In this document: one piece after another, positions 13,868 through 20,707 of the stretch
How positions within the stretch are numbered: the stretch's first letter is position 1
Layout of the letters: each line of letters starts with the position of its first letter
Origin: Bacteroidales bacterium
GTDB taxonomy: Bacteria; Bacteroidota; Bacteroidia; Bacteroidales; VadinHA17
Direction of reading: 5' to 3'
NCBI GenBank assembly: GCA_012514255.1
Contig: JAAZAP010000043.1
Span: 1 to 20,707 of the forward strand
Length of the DNA: 20,707 nt
Notes under the pieces: generated by a model
Told to the model about the DNA's origin: nothing
Database searches by the model: none
What the model saw: only the letters and a program-made list of their open reading frames with translations
Position numbers and translations under genes: made by a program

Positions 13868-15022
13868 ATGTTTTTTACACGCATTCTGCCGATTATCGCA
13901 CTGATAGTATCAATGGCACTGCCAACGGCACTCAGTGCACAGGTCCCCGTAGAGGTGTCAGATGAGAAAGTCGTTACTGACGGCAGGGTTTTTTATATGC
14001 ATGAAGTGCAGAAGAACCAGACCCTTTATTCCATCTCGCGGGCTTACAGGGTTTCAATTGATGCCATCACCCGTGAGAATGTCATTCCCCCCAATGGCAT
14101 TCAGACAGGACAGATCCTGAAGATCCCGGCTTCAGGGCAGCAGGCTGTCGCCACACCACAACCGCGTCAGGCTGCACAGCAGGCAGCTGCGCCAGCTCAA
14201 TCACGACCGGCAGCATCACCATCACGTCCACAGGGCTCGCTGGCTGATGTGCAGATGAGTGACGGCACATGGATCAGGATAGCGGATGAAAAGATGGTCT
14301 CAGGCGGAAGGACATACTACATGCACAGGATTGAGAAAGGGCAGACTCTTTATTCAATAGCAAAGGCCTACAAGGTCACCATTCTTGATATCGACCGTGA
14401 AAACTCTATTCCTCCCGGCGGCATAAGGGAGGGGCAGGTACTGAAGATACCGGCTTCAACAGCCCTCACCGTCATAGAGGAGAGAGACATTCCCGATCAG
14501 GCCGCAGCCCGCCCTGACAGACCGGCCACGACAGAGACAGGAAGAGGGGTTACAGCTGAAAGGACAGTGGTGCCACAACAGAAGACACAGTTACCCCGTC
14601 AGGAGACACAGCTGCCCCGTCAGGAGACACAGCTGCCCCGCCAGGAGACGCAGCTGCCCCGCCAGGAACAGCCTGCAGCAAAACCTGACGAAGCTGCCAC
14701 AAAGGATAATATGTCAGACAGGCCTGCAGAAGCCGGAGAAAAGGATGAGGTTAAGCCCGTCACCGAGGTCAGGACACAGCCTGACTCCAGGCAACAGGCT
14801 GAAGCACAACAGCAGACGCCTGTCAAATCAGGAAGCGGGGAGAAGCCCGGCCCTGCTCAGCCCGTAAAGAAGAAGGTCCACAAGGTCCAGAAGGGCGAGT
14901 CGCTCTCTGATATAGCAAAGAAATACGGCATTACCGTTCGTGAACTCAAGCAGGCCAATAAGGGAGTAATTTTTGCAATGCCTGACATGCGCCTGGTGAT
15001 CCCTGGCAAGGAGGAAGAATAG
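13868..15022 (+). CDS. Secreted protein with three LysM domains
   Basis: Exported 384-residue protein, expected to bind peptidoglycan through LysM domains. The signal peptide (1-24) ends ALSA, with cleavage likely before Gln25, so it is not a lipoprotein. LysM1 (about 43-87) and LysM2 (about 151-195) share the frame QTLYSI...AY...I...REN.IPP.GI..GQ.LKIP; with about 20 preceding residues they form a roughly 62-residue internal duplication. A Pro/Gln/Ala-rich linker (about 200-330) includes four copies of a 7-residue unit PRQETQL. LysM3 (about 336-380) is more diverged, beginning VHKVQKGESLSDIAKKYGIT. No hydrolase or peptidase domain is present, so it is more likely a cell-wall-binding adaptor than an enzyme. 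The gene is monocistronic, with a good -7 element upstream, and convergent with the kinase gene. Confidence 0.92.
   Translation: MFFTRILPIIALIVSMALPTALSAQVPVEVSDEKVVTDGRVFYMHEVQKNQTLYSISRAYRVSIDAITRENVIPPNGIQTGQILKIPASGQQAVATPQPRQAAQQAAAPAQSRPAASPSRPQGSLADVQMSDGTWIRIADEKMVSGGRTYYMHRIEKGQTLYSIAKAYKVTILDIDRENSIPPGGIREGQVLKIPASTALTVIEERDIPDQAAARPDRPATTETGRGVTAERTVVPQQKTQLPRQETQLPRQETQLPRQETQLPRQEQPAAKPDEAATKDNMSDRPAEAGEKDEVKPVTEVRTQPDSRQQAEAQQQTPVKSGSGEKPGPAQPVKKKVHKVQKGESLSDIAKKYGITVRELKQANKGVIFAMPDMRLVIPGKEEE
14584..14667 (+). repeat. Four tandem 21-bp coding repeats in the LysM linker
   Basis: Four head-to-tail 21-base units start at 14584, 14605, 14626 and 14647, each like gacacagctgccccgtcagg plus one base, differing at one to four positions. 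They are in frame and encode a repeated PRQETQL-type heptad in the disordered linker. Copy number may vary by slippage without breaking the frame. Confidence 0.9.
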
Positions 15023-15075
15023 ACCTGGTTCCTTTGTTTCACTCTGTTCCGGGTGGCTCAGACACCCTTTCCCAT

Positions 15076-16194
15076 TCACGAAGGTATTGTCACCGTGAAC
15101 TTGCTTCCTTTGCCGGGGGAGCTGTCCACGGTGATGTTGCCTCCATAAAGATCAATCATCTTTTTGGCAATTGAGAGCCCCAGCCCGCTTCCTGAAATAT
15201 TCTTCGTCTCACTGGTCCTTATTCTGACAAATTCCTGGAACAGCTTCCCCTGGTCCTCGGTGTTGATGCCAATTCCAGTATCTTCTACAATGATACGGCA
15301 GATGTTATCAGGCTTTGAGATAGAAATAAACACTTCACCCTTGTCATGGTTGTATTTTATGGCATTGGAGACCAGGTTGCTCAGTATGATCTCCATCTCG
15401 CTGCGGTCAGCCCTGATGAAGCAGTTCTCCGGTATGTCAGCATGAATCCTGACGCTCTTCTGTCTTGCCATTGGTTCCACTGTGTCTATGACACTTTTAG
15501 CCACCTCGTGGAGATCAATGCTGGTGACATGACGGTTTTTCTTACCTGCCTCAATCTTCGTCAGATCAATCAGGTCAGTTATGAGGGCACGCATACCCTT
15601 CAGTCTCTCCATGCATCTCTCAAGCATGCTCCTGTAATCTTCAACCGAGTCGCCCGCCTGCTTGTCGAGGATAATTCTGACGTAACCTTCTACGGCGTTG
15701 ATGGGCGATTTCAGTTCATGAGAAAGAACTGAAAGGAACTGGAACTGGCTCTCTCTTCCTTCCCTGCTCATCTGGCTTGTCATTCGTCTGAGAAAGAGGT
15801 TCTTGGTAATGCCTTCAACGGCAGTTCTCAGTTCCTGGGGGGTAAAGGGCTTGGGCATGAAGCTGTGCGCTCCCATGGTTGTGGCTTTGACGGCGAGGTC
15901 AAGCGAAGCATACGAGGTGATCATCATCACTGCCGCGTCATACTCCTTTTCCCTGATATATTCCAGGACCTCTATGCCATCCATGCCAGGCAGCTTGTTG
16001 TCAAGCAGCAATATGTCAACGGAAGTGCTTTCAATTATCTCCAGGGCTTGTTCACCGCTTTCGGCCGAAAGGATCTCGTAGGTGAAGTCCTCATCGAGAA
16101 AGGGGTAACTGACCGAGAAGTTTCTCATGACTCTCTCGGTGCCTGACCTTATGCCGGGTTCGTCATCAACAACCAATAGTTTAAGTACGCTCAT
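15076..16194 (-). CDS. Receiver-histidine kinase fusion (soluble REC-HisKA-HATPase)
   Basis: Two-component protein of 372 residues with the receiver first and the kinase second. REC (about 4-125): Asp10/Asp11, phosphoacceptor Asp65 in LLLDNKLPGMDG, Thr93, Lys114 in MPKPF. HisKA: LSVLSHELKSPINAVEGY with His159. HATPase: SNLVSNAIKYN (N box), DTGIGI (G1), GSGLGLSIAKKMIDLYGG (G2). There is no membrane segment, PAS or GAF domain, so the kinase is cytoplasmic and its input is most likely phosphorylation of its own receiver by another kinase, or binding to a partner. This REC-first layout is a phosphorelay node rather than a classical sensor. No DNA-binding output gene is adjacent. The nearest possible partner is the stand-alone receiver at 18429-18818, but that link is inference. 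Confidence 0.93.
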   Translation of the reverse strand: MSVLKLLVVDDEPGIRSGTERVMRNFSVSYPFLDEDFTYEILSAESGEQALEIIESTSVDILLLDNKLPGMDGIEVLEYIREKEYDAAVMMITSYASLDLAVKATTMGAHSFMPKPFTPQELRTAVEGITKNLFLRRMTSQMSREGRESQFQFLSVLSHELKSPINAVEGYVRIILDKQAGDSVEDYRSMLERCMERLKGMRALITDLIDLTKIEAGKKNRHVTSIDLHEVAKSVIDTVEPMARQKSVRIHADIPENCFIRADRSEMEIILSNLVSNAIKYNHDKGEVFISISKPDNICRIIVEDTGIGINTEDQGKLFQEFVRIRTSETKNISGSGLGLSIAKKMIDLYGGNITVDSSPGKGSKFTVTIPS

Positions 16195-16388
16195 ACTGCA
16201 TTAGTTAAATATTCAGACTCTGATAAATATAGCGAAATATTCATAGAATGCGCCTGTGATAGTCTGCTAACTGACCTTTGCCGGACAATGGAAGACAGGT
16301 TGACACCCTGGATTGAAGCCGGCGGTCTGTTTCTGGAGGTTATTATTAGTATCAAAATCGTTAAATTAGTGGTCCAAACATTTTAACA

Positions 16389-16727
16389 ATGAGTGATTTT
16401 CAGATGCTGATTGATGAGCTTGTTAAATTTCGCGATGCCAGGCAGTGGGAACAGTTTCACAATACAAAGGATCTTGCCCTGGCGCTGTCAATAGAGGCGG
16501 CGGAGCTGAATGAGCTATTTCTTTGGAAACCGGTAGAGGAGTGTGAGAATGTAGACCGCGAAAGGCTGAAGGAAGAGCTTGCCGACATATTAGCTTTCAC
16601 CCTGCTGCTGGCCGGCAAGCATGGGTTTGACGTCAGGGAGATAGTCCTGGAAAAGATCAGGAAGAACAATGAGAAGTACCCCGTTGCCAAATCAAAGGGT
16701 ACGGCAAAAAAGTACAATGAGCTGTGA
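16389..16727 (+). CDS. MazG-like nucleotide pyrophosphohydrolase (dCTPase-type)
   Basis: Small all-alpha NTP pyrophosphatase of 112 residues, of the single-domain MazG-like/RS21-C6 (DCTPP1) type, which cleaves (d)NTPs to (d)NMP and PPi to clean the nucleotide pool. The metal-binding motif is complete: SIEAAELNE with Glu36 and Glu39, then KEELADILAF with Glu63 and Asp66. It is followed by the conserved tail KIRKNNEKYPVAKSKGTAKKY, of the family pattern K...N..KYP. The N-terminal FRDARQWEQFHNTKDLALAL is also typical. It is the first of three plus-strand genes; the macrodomain gene starts 45 nt downstream. The 194-nt gap upstream, divergent from the kinase gene, shows no convincing TAnnTTTG box. 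Confidence 0.92.
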   Translation: MSDFQMLIDELVKFRDARQWEQFHNTKDLALALSIEAAELNELFLWKPVEECENVDRERLKEELADILAFTLLLAGKHGFDVREIVLEKIRKNNEKYPVAKSKGTAKKYNEL

Positions 16728-16772
16728 TTGCTTTCAGGAGTGTATCGAGTCTCAGTAACCTTATAAGATTGA

Positions 16773-17288
16773 ATGATGATAAAACTGCTGCTTGGAGACA
16801 TTACAAAGATTACGGTTGATGCGATAGTCAACGCGGCAAATTCGACCCTGCTTGGAGGAGGCGGGGTTGACGGAGCAATACACAGGGCAGGAGGCGAATC
16901 TATCCTGAGAGAATGCAGGAAGATCAGTGAGAGCCAGGGCGGATGCAGGACTGGCGAGGCGGTGATAACAACGGCCGGCAGGTTGCCGGCCAGGTATGTC
17001 ATCCATACCGTGGGTCCGGTCTGGTACGGGGGCGTGAAGAATGAAGATCAGCTGCTTTCAAACGCATATTCCAATTCCCTGAAGCTTGCAGTTGAGAATG
17101 GGGTAAGAACCATAGCCTTTCCCAATATCAGCACCGGAGTCTATGGCTTTCCGAAAGAAAGAGCAGCGAAGATTGCAATTGCAGCAGTCAGGAAATTTTT
17201 GAAAACTGACAAGTCCCTAAATGAGGTGGTATTCGTTTGTTTTGACCGGGAGAATTACGGCATATATGAAAGGCTTCTGAATGTCTGA
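16773..17288 (+). CDS. Macrodomain protein, O-acetyl-ADP-ribose deacetylase type
   Basis: Single macrodomain of 171 residues, MacroD/YmdB class, which binds ADP-ribose and removes acetyl or ADP-ribosyl groups from O-acetyl-ADP-ribose or acidic side chains. Signatures: [16 protein letters not shown] (8-23) for adenine and ribose, [14 protein letters not shown] (28-41) with active-site-type Asp33, [22 protein letters not shown], and the phosphate loop [10 protein letters not shown] (118-127). It lacks the zinc-binding motif of the SirTM-linked zinc macrodomains. There are two adjacent start codons (16773 or 16776). It lies 45 nt after the MazG-like gene and 104 nt before the orphan gyrase-pinwheel gene, all on one strand. 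Functions for DNA-damage-linked ADP-ribosylation or plain metabolite clean-up are both possible. Confidence 0.93.
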   Translation: MMIKLLLGDITKITVDAIVNAANSTLLGGGGVDGAIHRAGGESILRECRKISESQGGCRTGEAVITTAGRLPARYVIHTVGPVWYGGVKNEDQLLSNAYSNSLKLAVENGVRTIAFPNISTGVYGFPKERAAKIAIAAVRKFLKTDKSLNEVVFVCFDRENYGIYERLLNV

Positions 17289-17392
17289 GTATTGCTGTTG
17301 CAGCCAATGATCACGCCGAAGAATTTCCGGTAATTCTGAATGAGGGAAATGAATAATTGCCACATTTGAGTTGAAATTAAAACCTGTTGACA

Positions 17393-18031
17393 ATGCAAAG
17401 TGCAGAAAGCCTGAGAAGAAAAATAGAGATGGGAAAGAGGAATGATTTGATAAGGGAATCATCTTCCGGCACGGCCACAATTAAACTGGGCGACGATTCC
17501 GGTTCAGGTGAAATCCTTGTTTTTACTTCCCTCTGTAATGTTTATAAGGTTCAGAAGAAGGAGATCATGGACAAGGTACAGGCATTGCAGAAGATTGAGC
17601 TCGAACCAGGGGAAAGGCCGATCTATCTTACCGGAGAAAAGAGATACAAGGGCTTTCTGATTGTGGCATTTGAAAATGGGAAAATGGGAAAAATTTCCCT
17701 GAAAAGCTATGAGACCGAGTATGCCAGGAAAAAACTGAAGGGAGCTTTCAACAGCGAATCGCGCCTGATCTTCATTGAACTGATTGAACAAGACATTGAC
17801 CTGGCAAGCATGAGCAGCATTAAAAAGGTAGTTGTATTCAACACCTCGCTGATCAATGCAGTTGAGAGCAGGACAACAAAGGGAGTCCAGCTTATGAAAC
17901 CGAAGGATGGCAGCGTCATGATAAAGGTCAGCAGGCTGGAAAACACAAAACTGGCTGATCCTGAATACTACCGTAAGAGTGACTCGCTCAATGCAATCGG
18001 TTTTTATCTGAAGCCGGGAGAGGAGATCTGA
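17393..18031 (+). CDS. Orphan GyrA/ParC C-terminal pinwheel-like protein
   Basis: 212-residue protein that resembles only the C-terminal DNA-wrapping beta-pinwheel of type II topoisomerase A subunits. Three blade-like units can be read: ILVFTSLCNVYKV...LQKIELEPGERP (about 40-80), FLIVAFENGKMGKISLKSYE (about 88-107) followed by KGAFNSESRLIFIE, and VVVFNTSLINAVESRTTKGVQLM (about 146-168). Each shows the 'hhhhT..G.hhkh' and basic-loop pattern of gyrase blades; a canonical GyrA-box (QRRGGKG) is not present. There is no breakage-reunion domain and no catalytic Tyr. Residues 1-38 are a charged leader. The start at ATG 17393 is preferred over a TTG two codons earlier; an in-frame stop at 17378 rules out a longer 5' end. 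It is not part of a visible gyrA. It could be a DNA-binding accessory protein or a remnant. The domain call is by eye and moderate. Confidence 0.6.
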   Translation: MQSAESLRRKIEMGKRNDLIRESSSGTATIKLGDDSGSGEILVFTSLCNVYKVQKKEIMDKVQALQKIELEPGERPIYLTGEKRYKGFLIVAFENGKMGKISLKSYETEYARKKLKGAFNSESRLIFIELIEQDIDLASMSSIKKVVVFNTSLINAVESRTTKGVQLMKPKDGSVMIKVSRLENTKLADPEYYRKSDSLNAIGFYLKPGEEI

Positions 18032-18210
18032 TCAGCGGCGGACTTCCAGGTGTTGCAATATCCGGTGAGAAGACTGTCAGCACCGGCGTTCCCGCGGATC
18101 GGTGGATGTCCATAGGTCCATCGGGAGGAGAAAAATGACCTTTTGCTACACTCAAAGCCTCTTTTTAATGCCTTGCGCTCGCAACTGCCAGCGGATGATG
18201 CTGCCGGACA
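18032..18210. other. Intergenic stretch, no gene seen
   Basis: About 180 bases between the orphan pinwheel gene and the tRNA-side terminator. Small open frames here on both strands have no codon pattern or motif I can support. I see no tRNA, riboswitch or convincing promoter in it. Confidence 0.5.
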
Positions 18211-18212
18211 AG

Positions 18213-18250
18213 AAAAAACCACCACCGGCAAACCGGCGGTGGTCATTTTT
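18213..18250. terminator. Rho-independent terminator of tRNA-Pro (also usable from the plus strand)
   Basis: An 11-bp GC-rich stem, 18218-18228 with 18233-18243, including one wobble and a 4-nt loop. On the minus strand it is followed directly by a U-run (A6 at 18213-18218 on the plus strand), 14 nt after the tRNA-Pro 3' end. On the plus strand it is followed by CATTTTT, so it could also end transcripts from the pinwheel gene about 190 nt upstream. Confidence 0.85.
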
Positions 18251-18256
18251 CTGCTG

Positions 18257-18329
18257 TCGGGGTGATGTGACTCGAACACACGACCCCTACGTCCCGAACG
18301 TAGTACGCTACCAACTGCGCTACACCCCG
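18257..18329 (-). tRNA. tRNA-Pro (anticodon CGG)
   Basis: 73-nt cloverleaf on the minus strand. The acceptor stem CGGGGTG pairs with CACCCCG, with discriminator A. The D arm is GCGC-AGTTGGTA-GCGT. The anticodon stem CTACG/CGTAG encloses the loop TTCGGGA, giving anticodon CGG, which reads the Pro codon CCG. The T arm GTGTG-TTCGAGT-CACAT contains the TTCGA signature. The 3' CCA is not encoded (CAG follows the discriminator), so it must be added after transcription. A terminator hairpin lies 14 nt downstream. Confidence 0.97.
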
Positions 18330-18389
18330 TATCAACCTCCGTTTCCGCCAGCCGGCGGAGAAGGAGAAGCCTGAAAAAATTCAGGTTCG

Positions 18390-18397
18390 CAAAAATA
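18390..18397 (-). promoter_or_regulatory. Possible -7 element for tRNA-Pro
   Basis: Read on the minus strand, TATTTTTG matches TAnnTTTG exactly, 60 nt upstream of the mature tRNA 5' end, in the AT-rich gap after the receiver gene. No good -33 box is visible. A small hairpin (CCTGAA-AAAA-TTCAGG, 18370-18385) lies between it and the tRNA. Confidence 0.35.
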
Positions 18398-18428
18398 ATA
18401 AAATTTTTATCCTGAAGGAACTTTTTGA

Positions 18429-18818
18429 CTATTTAAGAGTAAGCTCTGCGATCTTGCGATGCAGGTCGCTGCTGCTCACCGGTTTGGGCAGGTAATCGGT
18501 GCATCCGGCATCAAGGGCCCTGGTACGGTCATCCGGGAATGCATATGCTGTTACAGCCACTATGGGTATTTTCTTGAACTCTTCTTCAGTCCTGAGCCTG
18601 CGGGTGAGTGAGAGGCCATCCTCGTCTCCTTTCAGGGAGATATCCATCAGTACCATGTCAAAGGTCCTCTCATGCAGCAGGTCCCATGCGTCTGCAGCAG
18701 ACTCGGCCACCGCTGTATCATACAGACCGGCCAGCAGCTTGGTGAAGTAGAGCTGGCTGTGCGGATCATCTTCCACAATGAGCACAGCCTTGCGTCTTGA
18801 TGATGACTGGTCCTTCAT
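18429..18818 (-). CDS. Stand-alone receiver (CheY-like) response regulator
   Basis: Single REC domain of 129 residues with no output domain. The acidic pocket is Glu16/Asp17/Asp18 in LIVEDDPHS, the phosphoacceptor is Asp59 in MVLMDISLKGDEDGL, the switch residues are Thr90 in VAVTAYAF and Lys112 in YLPKPVS, and the C-terminal helix is intact. The closest style is the receiver found at the end of hybrid histidine kinases (MDISLKGxxDGLxLTRxLR). Its ATG overlaps the DUF362 stop by four bases (ATGA), implying translational coupling. It is the third gene of a pfkA-DUF362-receiver unit. As a single-domain receiver it should act by protein contact or as a phosphorelay intermediate; the REC-kinase at 15076-16194 is a candidate partner by proximity only. 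Confidence 0.93.
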   Translation of the reverse strand: MKDQSSSRRKAVLIVEDDPHSQLYFTKLLAGLYDTAVAESAADAWDLLHERTFDMVLMDISLKGDEDGLSLTRRLRTEEEFKKIPIVAVTAYAFPDDRTRALDAGCTDYLPKPVSSSDLHRKIAELTLK

Positions 18819-19927
18819 ATCTTTGTTAGTTTGTACGATGTAGATCCCAGTTTAATTTTCTCCCCGTGAAGCAGTGCAGTGTTCCAGTCAGTATTTCCAT
18901 GTGCCATCCGGAACTTGTCTGCTCCGCTCATATCACTCTTTGTATCTTTCTCCCACAAATGCCATGCCGCAGGTGCTGCTACCACCAAATCGGCGCATGC
19001 TTTGTCAAGAGCCACCGGATCAGTTGAGGCCGCTATGCCTATGTCCGGCACCAGTGGAAGGTCATTGTGACCCCAGCAGTCGCAGTCGGGTGAGACATCC
19101 ATGATAAAATTAATATGCAGAGCCGTTTTGTCTTTCACAGCTGCGTATGAATACTCGGCAATTTTCTTGCTCAGGGTATCACCCTCCGAGCTCCATTGCA
19201 CCCTGGCGGCGTCATACTGGCAGACAGCAATGCACTGGCCACAGCCGGTACACTTGTCGGTGTCAATGAATGCCTTTCTTTCTTCATCCAGGTGCACTGC
19301 ATTATGTGCGCAATTAATGATACACAGGTTGCAGCCGGTACAGTTTTTCCTGTAGATGACGGGCGGGTTGCCGGAATGCAGGAAGAGCTTCCCGCCCACC
19401 GAGGCACAACCCATCCCCAGGTTCTTCAATGCACCGCCGAAACCGGTCTGCTCATGTCCCTTGAAGTGATTCATCGAGATGATGATGTCTGCATCAGCAA
19501 TAGCTGTACCGATCATCGCCCTGCCCGTATATTCCAGGTTTACCTCTATCTCTCGATAGTCAGTGCCCTTGACGCCGTCACCAATGATTACATGGCATCC
19601 CGTGCTAAGCGGATTATATCCGTTGGCGAAGGCTGCCTCCAGATGATCGGGCGCGTTGGCCCGCTGACCGAAATAAAGCGTGTTACAGTCAGTAAGATAA
19701 GGCTTGCCTCCCTTTTCCCTGATCATTGATGCGATTTTGGCTGCAAAATTTGGCCTGAGATATGCCAGATTGCCCGGTTCGCCGAAATGGATCTTTATGG
19801 CTGTCATCTTGCGGTTGAAATCGATCTTTTCAAATCCGGCAGCCCTGACCAGCCTTTCAAGCTTCTTCAGAAGATTGAGTGAGGGCGTTGCGTGCAGATC
19901 GGTGAAATATACCTCAGAAGGTCCCAT
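18815..19927 (-). CDS. DUF362 protein with two [4Fe-4S] ferredoxin clusters
   Basis: 370-residue Fe-S protein of the DUF362 family, found mostly in anaerobes; the function is not established. The N-terminal DUF362 part shows IKIHFGEPGN, YLTDCNTLYFG, ISMNHFKGHEQTGFGGALKNLGMGC, then a ferredoxin insert with two complete CxxCxxCxxxC motifs: Cys196/199/202/206 and Cys226/229/232/236. The DUF362 part resumes with FIMDVSPDCDCWGHND and DIGIAASTDPVALDKA. There is no signal peptide or membrane segment, so a soluble electron-transfer or metal-handling role in the cytoplasm is likely. It starts 20 nt after the pfkA stop and overlaps the receiver gene by 4 nt, so the three are probably co-transcribed. 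The family call is firm; no reaction can be assigned. Confidence 0.92.
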   Translation of the reverse strand: MGPSEVYFTDLHATPSLNLLKKLERLVRAAGFEKIDFNRKMTAIKIHFGEPGNLAYLRPNFAAKIASMIREKGGKPYLTDCNTLYFGQRANAPDHLEAAFANGYNPLSTGCHVIIGDGVKGTDYREIEVNLEYTGRAMIGTAIADADIIISMNHFKGHEQTGFGGALKNLGMGCASVGGKLFLHSGNPPVIYRKNCTGCNLCIINCAHNAVHLDEERKAFIDTDKCTGCGQCIAVCQYDAARVQWSSEGDTLSKKIAEYSYAAVKDKTALHINFIMDVSPDCDCWGHNDLPLVPDIGIAASTDPVALDKACADLVVAAPAAWHLWEKDTKSDMSGADKFRMAHGNTDWNTALLHGEKIKLGSTSYKLTKI

Positions 19928-19947
19928 CTGGTAATAAACGTTGGCCG

Positions 19948-20707
19948 TCAGACATTAAGTATGTCGATGATGTCTACCAGGTGCTGGTTGAGTCCTTTAT
20001 GCTGTTTGACTGCTTTTCTGAAGGGGACGAGCACAATCTCATCGCTCTGCAGTCCAACCATAACGCTCTGCTGTCCGTCGAGCAGCGCTTCCACGGCGGC
20101 GTTGCCCAGTCTGCTGGCATTGACCCTGTCAAGAGCCGAGGGTGATCCGCCCCTCTGCAGGTGTCCCAGGATGGCCACCCTCACCTCATAGCCTTTCAGC
20201 TGTGGTTTAAGCCGTTCAGCAAGGGCTATGGCTCCTCCCTCTTCATCACCTTCGGCCACAATGATAATGTTGCTTGATTTTTTTCTTTTGTTGCCGGTCT
20301 CAATCATCTTTGTTATGTCGCGTGCTTCTCCCTTTATCTCCGGCATAATGATGGCTTCGGCCCCGCTGGCAATGCCGCTGTAGAGAGCAATGTGACCTGC
20401 CTCGGCGCCCATCACCTCCACGAAGAACATCCGGTTGAGGGCACTAGCCGTATCACGTATCTTGTCAACGGCCTCTACAACCGTATTGAGTGCCGTATCA
20501 TAGCCTATTGTATAGTCCGTACCGTAGATATCATTGTCTATTGTTCCGGGCACACCCACGAAGGGGATGTTGTACTCCTCATTAAACACGCCGGCACCTT
20601 TGAACGAACCGTCACCGCCGATAACTACAACCCCGTCTATGCCTGCTGCCCTCAGGTTATCATAGGCCACCTTTCTGCCCTCGGGGGTTCTGAAGGCCTC
20701 GCATCTG
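19948..20707 (-). CDS. pfkA: 6-phosphofructokinase, ATP-dependent type (5' end outside window)
   Basis: Glycolytic enzyme that phosphorylates fructose 6-phosphate to fructose 1,6-bisphosphate. The visible 252 residues cover about the last three quarters. The reading frame runs open through the right edge: the 12 residues before Val-Ala-Tyr (RCEAFRTPEGRK) match the family, so the GTG at 20670 is not the start. Key sites: GGDGS with Gly after the Asp, and PGTIDND with Gly before Thr; both glycines mark ATP-type rather than pyrophosphate-type enzymes. Also seen are GTDYTIGYDTALNT, VEVMGAEAGHIAL, and LGHLQRGGSPSALDRVNASRLG near the C-terminus. DUF362 follows 20 nt downstream on the same strand. 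Confidence 0.95.
   Translation of the reverse strand, partial: RCEAFRTPEGRKVAYDNLRAAGIDGVVVIGGDGSFKGAGVFNEEYNIPFVGVPGTIDNDIYGTDYTIGYDTALNTVVEAVDKIRDTASALNRMFFVEVMGAEAGHIALYSGIASGAEAIIMPEIKGEARDITKMIETGNKRKKSSNIIIVAEGDEEGGAIALAERLKPQLKGYEVRVAILGHLQRGGSPSALDRVNASRLGNAAVEALLDGQQSVMVGLQSDEIVLVPFRKAVKQHKGLNQHLVDIIDILNV

Noticed and set aside
16773..17288. Macrodomain as the antitoxin of a DarT/DarG-like pair.
   Set aside because: No ADP-ribosyltransferase toxin gene is adjacent on either side; the neighbours are a MazG-like gene and a pinwheel protein.
18257..18329. tRNA-Pro as an attachment site of an integrated element.
   Set aside because: No integrase gene and no direct repeat of the tRNA 3' end were seen in the window.
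19948..20670. A short pfkA starting at GTG 20670.
   Set aside because: Family-typical residues continue in frame to the window edge, so the gene is simply cut by the window.

Overview
The window reads as a chromosomal segment of an uncultured-type Bacteroidales (Bacteroidota) bacterium. The evidence is the lipoprotein signals, a BT3990-like GH92 mannosidase, A-rich translation starts without Shine-Dalgarno sites, and several matches to the Bacteroidota -7 promoter element (TAnnTTTG). A ferredoxin-like Fe-S protein suggests an anaerobic or microaerobic habit. I see no transposase, integrase, CRISPR array, phage structural gene or rRNA. One tRNA, tRNA-Pro(CGG), lies near the right end. The window holds 20 protein genes, one of them cut by the right edge.

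Left part (1-5.7 kb): a large TPR lipoprotein with an OmpA-like stretch, a convergent SpoU-type RNA methyltransferase sharing a bidirectional terminator with it, a succinyl-CoA synthetase beta subunit without its alpha partner, and a compact PriA helicase that appears to lack the winged-helix domain.

Middle (5.9-12.2 kb): a tightly packed run of five genes with gaps of 0-6 nt: DUF6165, a GT9 (heptosyltransferase-type) glycosyltransferase, a GH92 alpha-mannosidase lipoprotein, an aldolase closer to eukaryotic 4-hydroxy-2-oxoglutarate aldolase (HOGA1) than to DapA, and an AGX1/AGXT-like alanine:glyoxylate aminotransferase. The last two could turn 4-hydroxy-2-oxoglutarate into pyruvate and glycine, the reaction pair known from hydroxyproline breakdown. 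A YqeY/GatB-like gene follows, probably from its own promoter.

Next (12.2-16.2 kb): on the minus strand, a small SpoT-type HD protein and pyridoxamine phosphate oxidase; then a secreted triple-LysM protein (plus), and a soluble receiver-histidine kinase fusion (minus).

Right part (16.4-20.7 kb): a plus-strand trio of a MazG-like pyrophosphohydrolase, a macrodomain ADP-ribose deacetylase, and an orphan protein resembling only the C-terminal beta-pinwheel of DNA gyrase A. Reading leftward from the right edge are pfkA, a DUF362 double-[4Fe-4S] protein, a stand-alone receiver protein coupled to it by an ATGA overlap, and then tRNA-Pro.

Most genes are ordinary housekeeping or envelope functions. 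The points most worth checking are the HOGA1/AGT pair, the orphan gyrase-pinwheel gene beside the macrodomain, the PriA without winged helix, and two places where the 3' end of a gene has been imperfectly duplicated in tandem.
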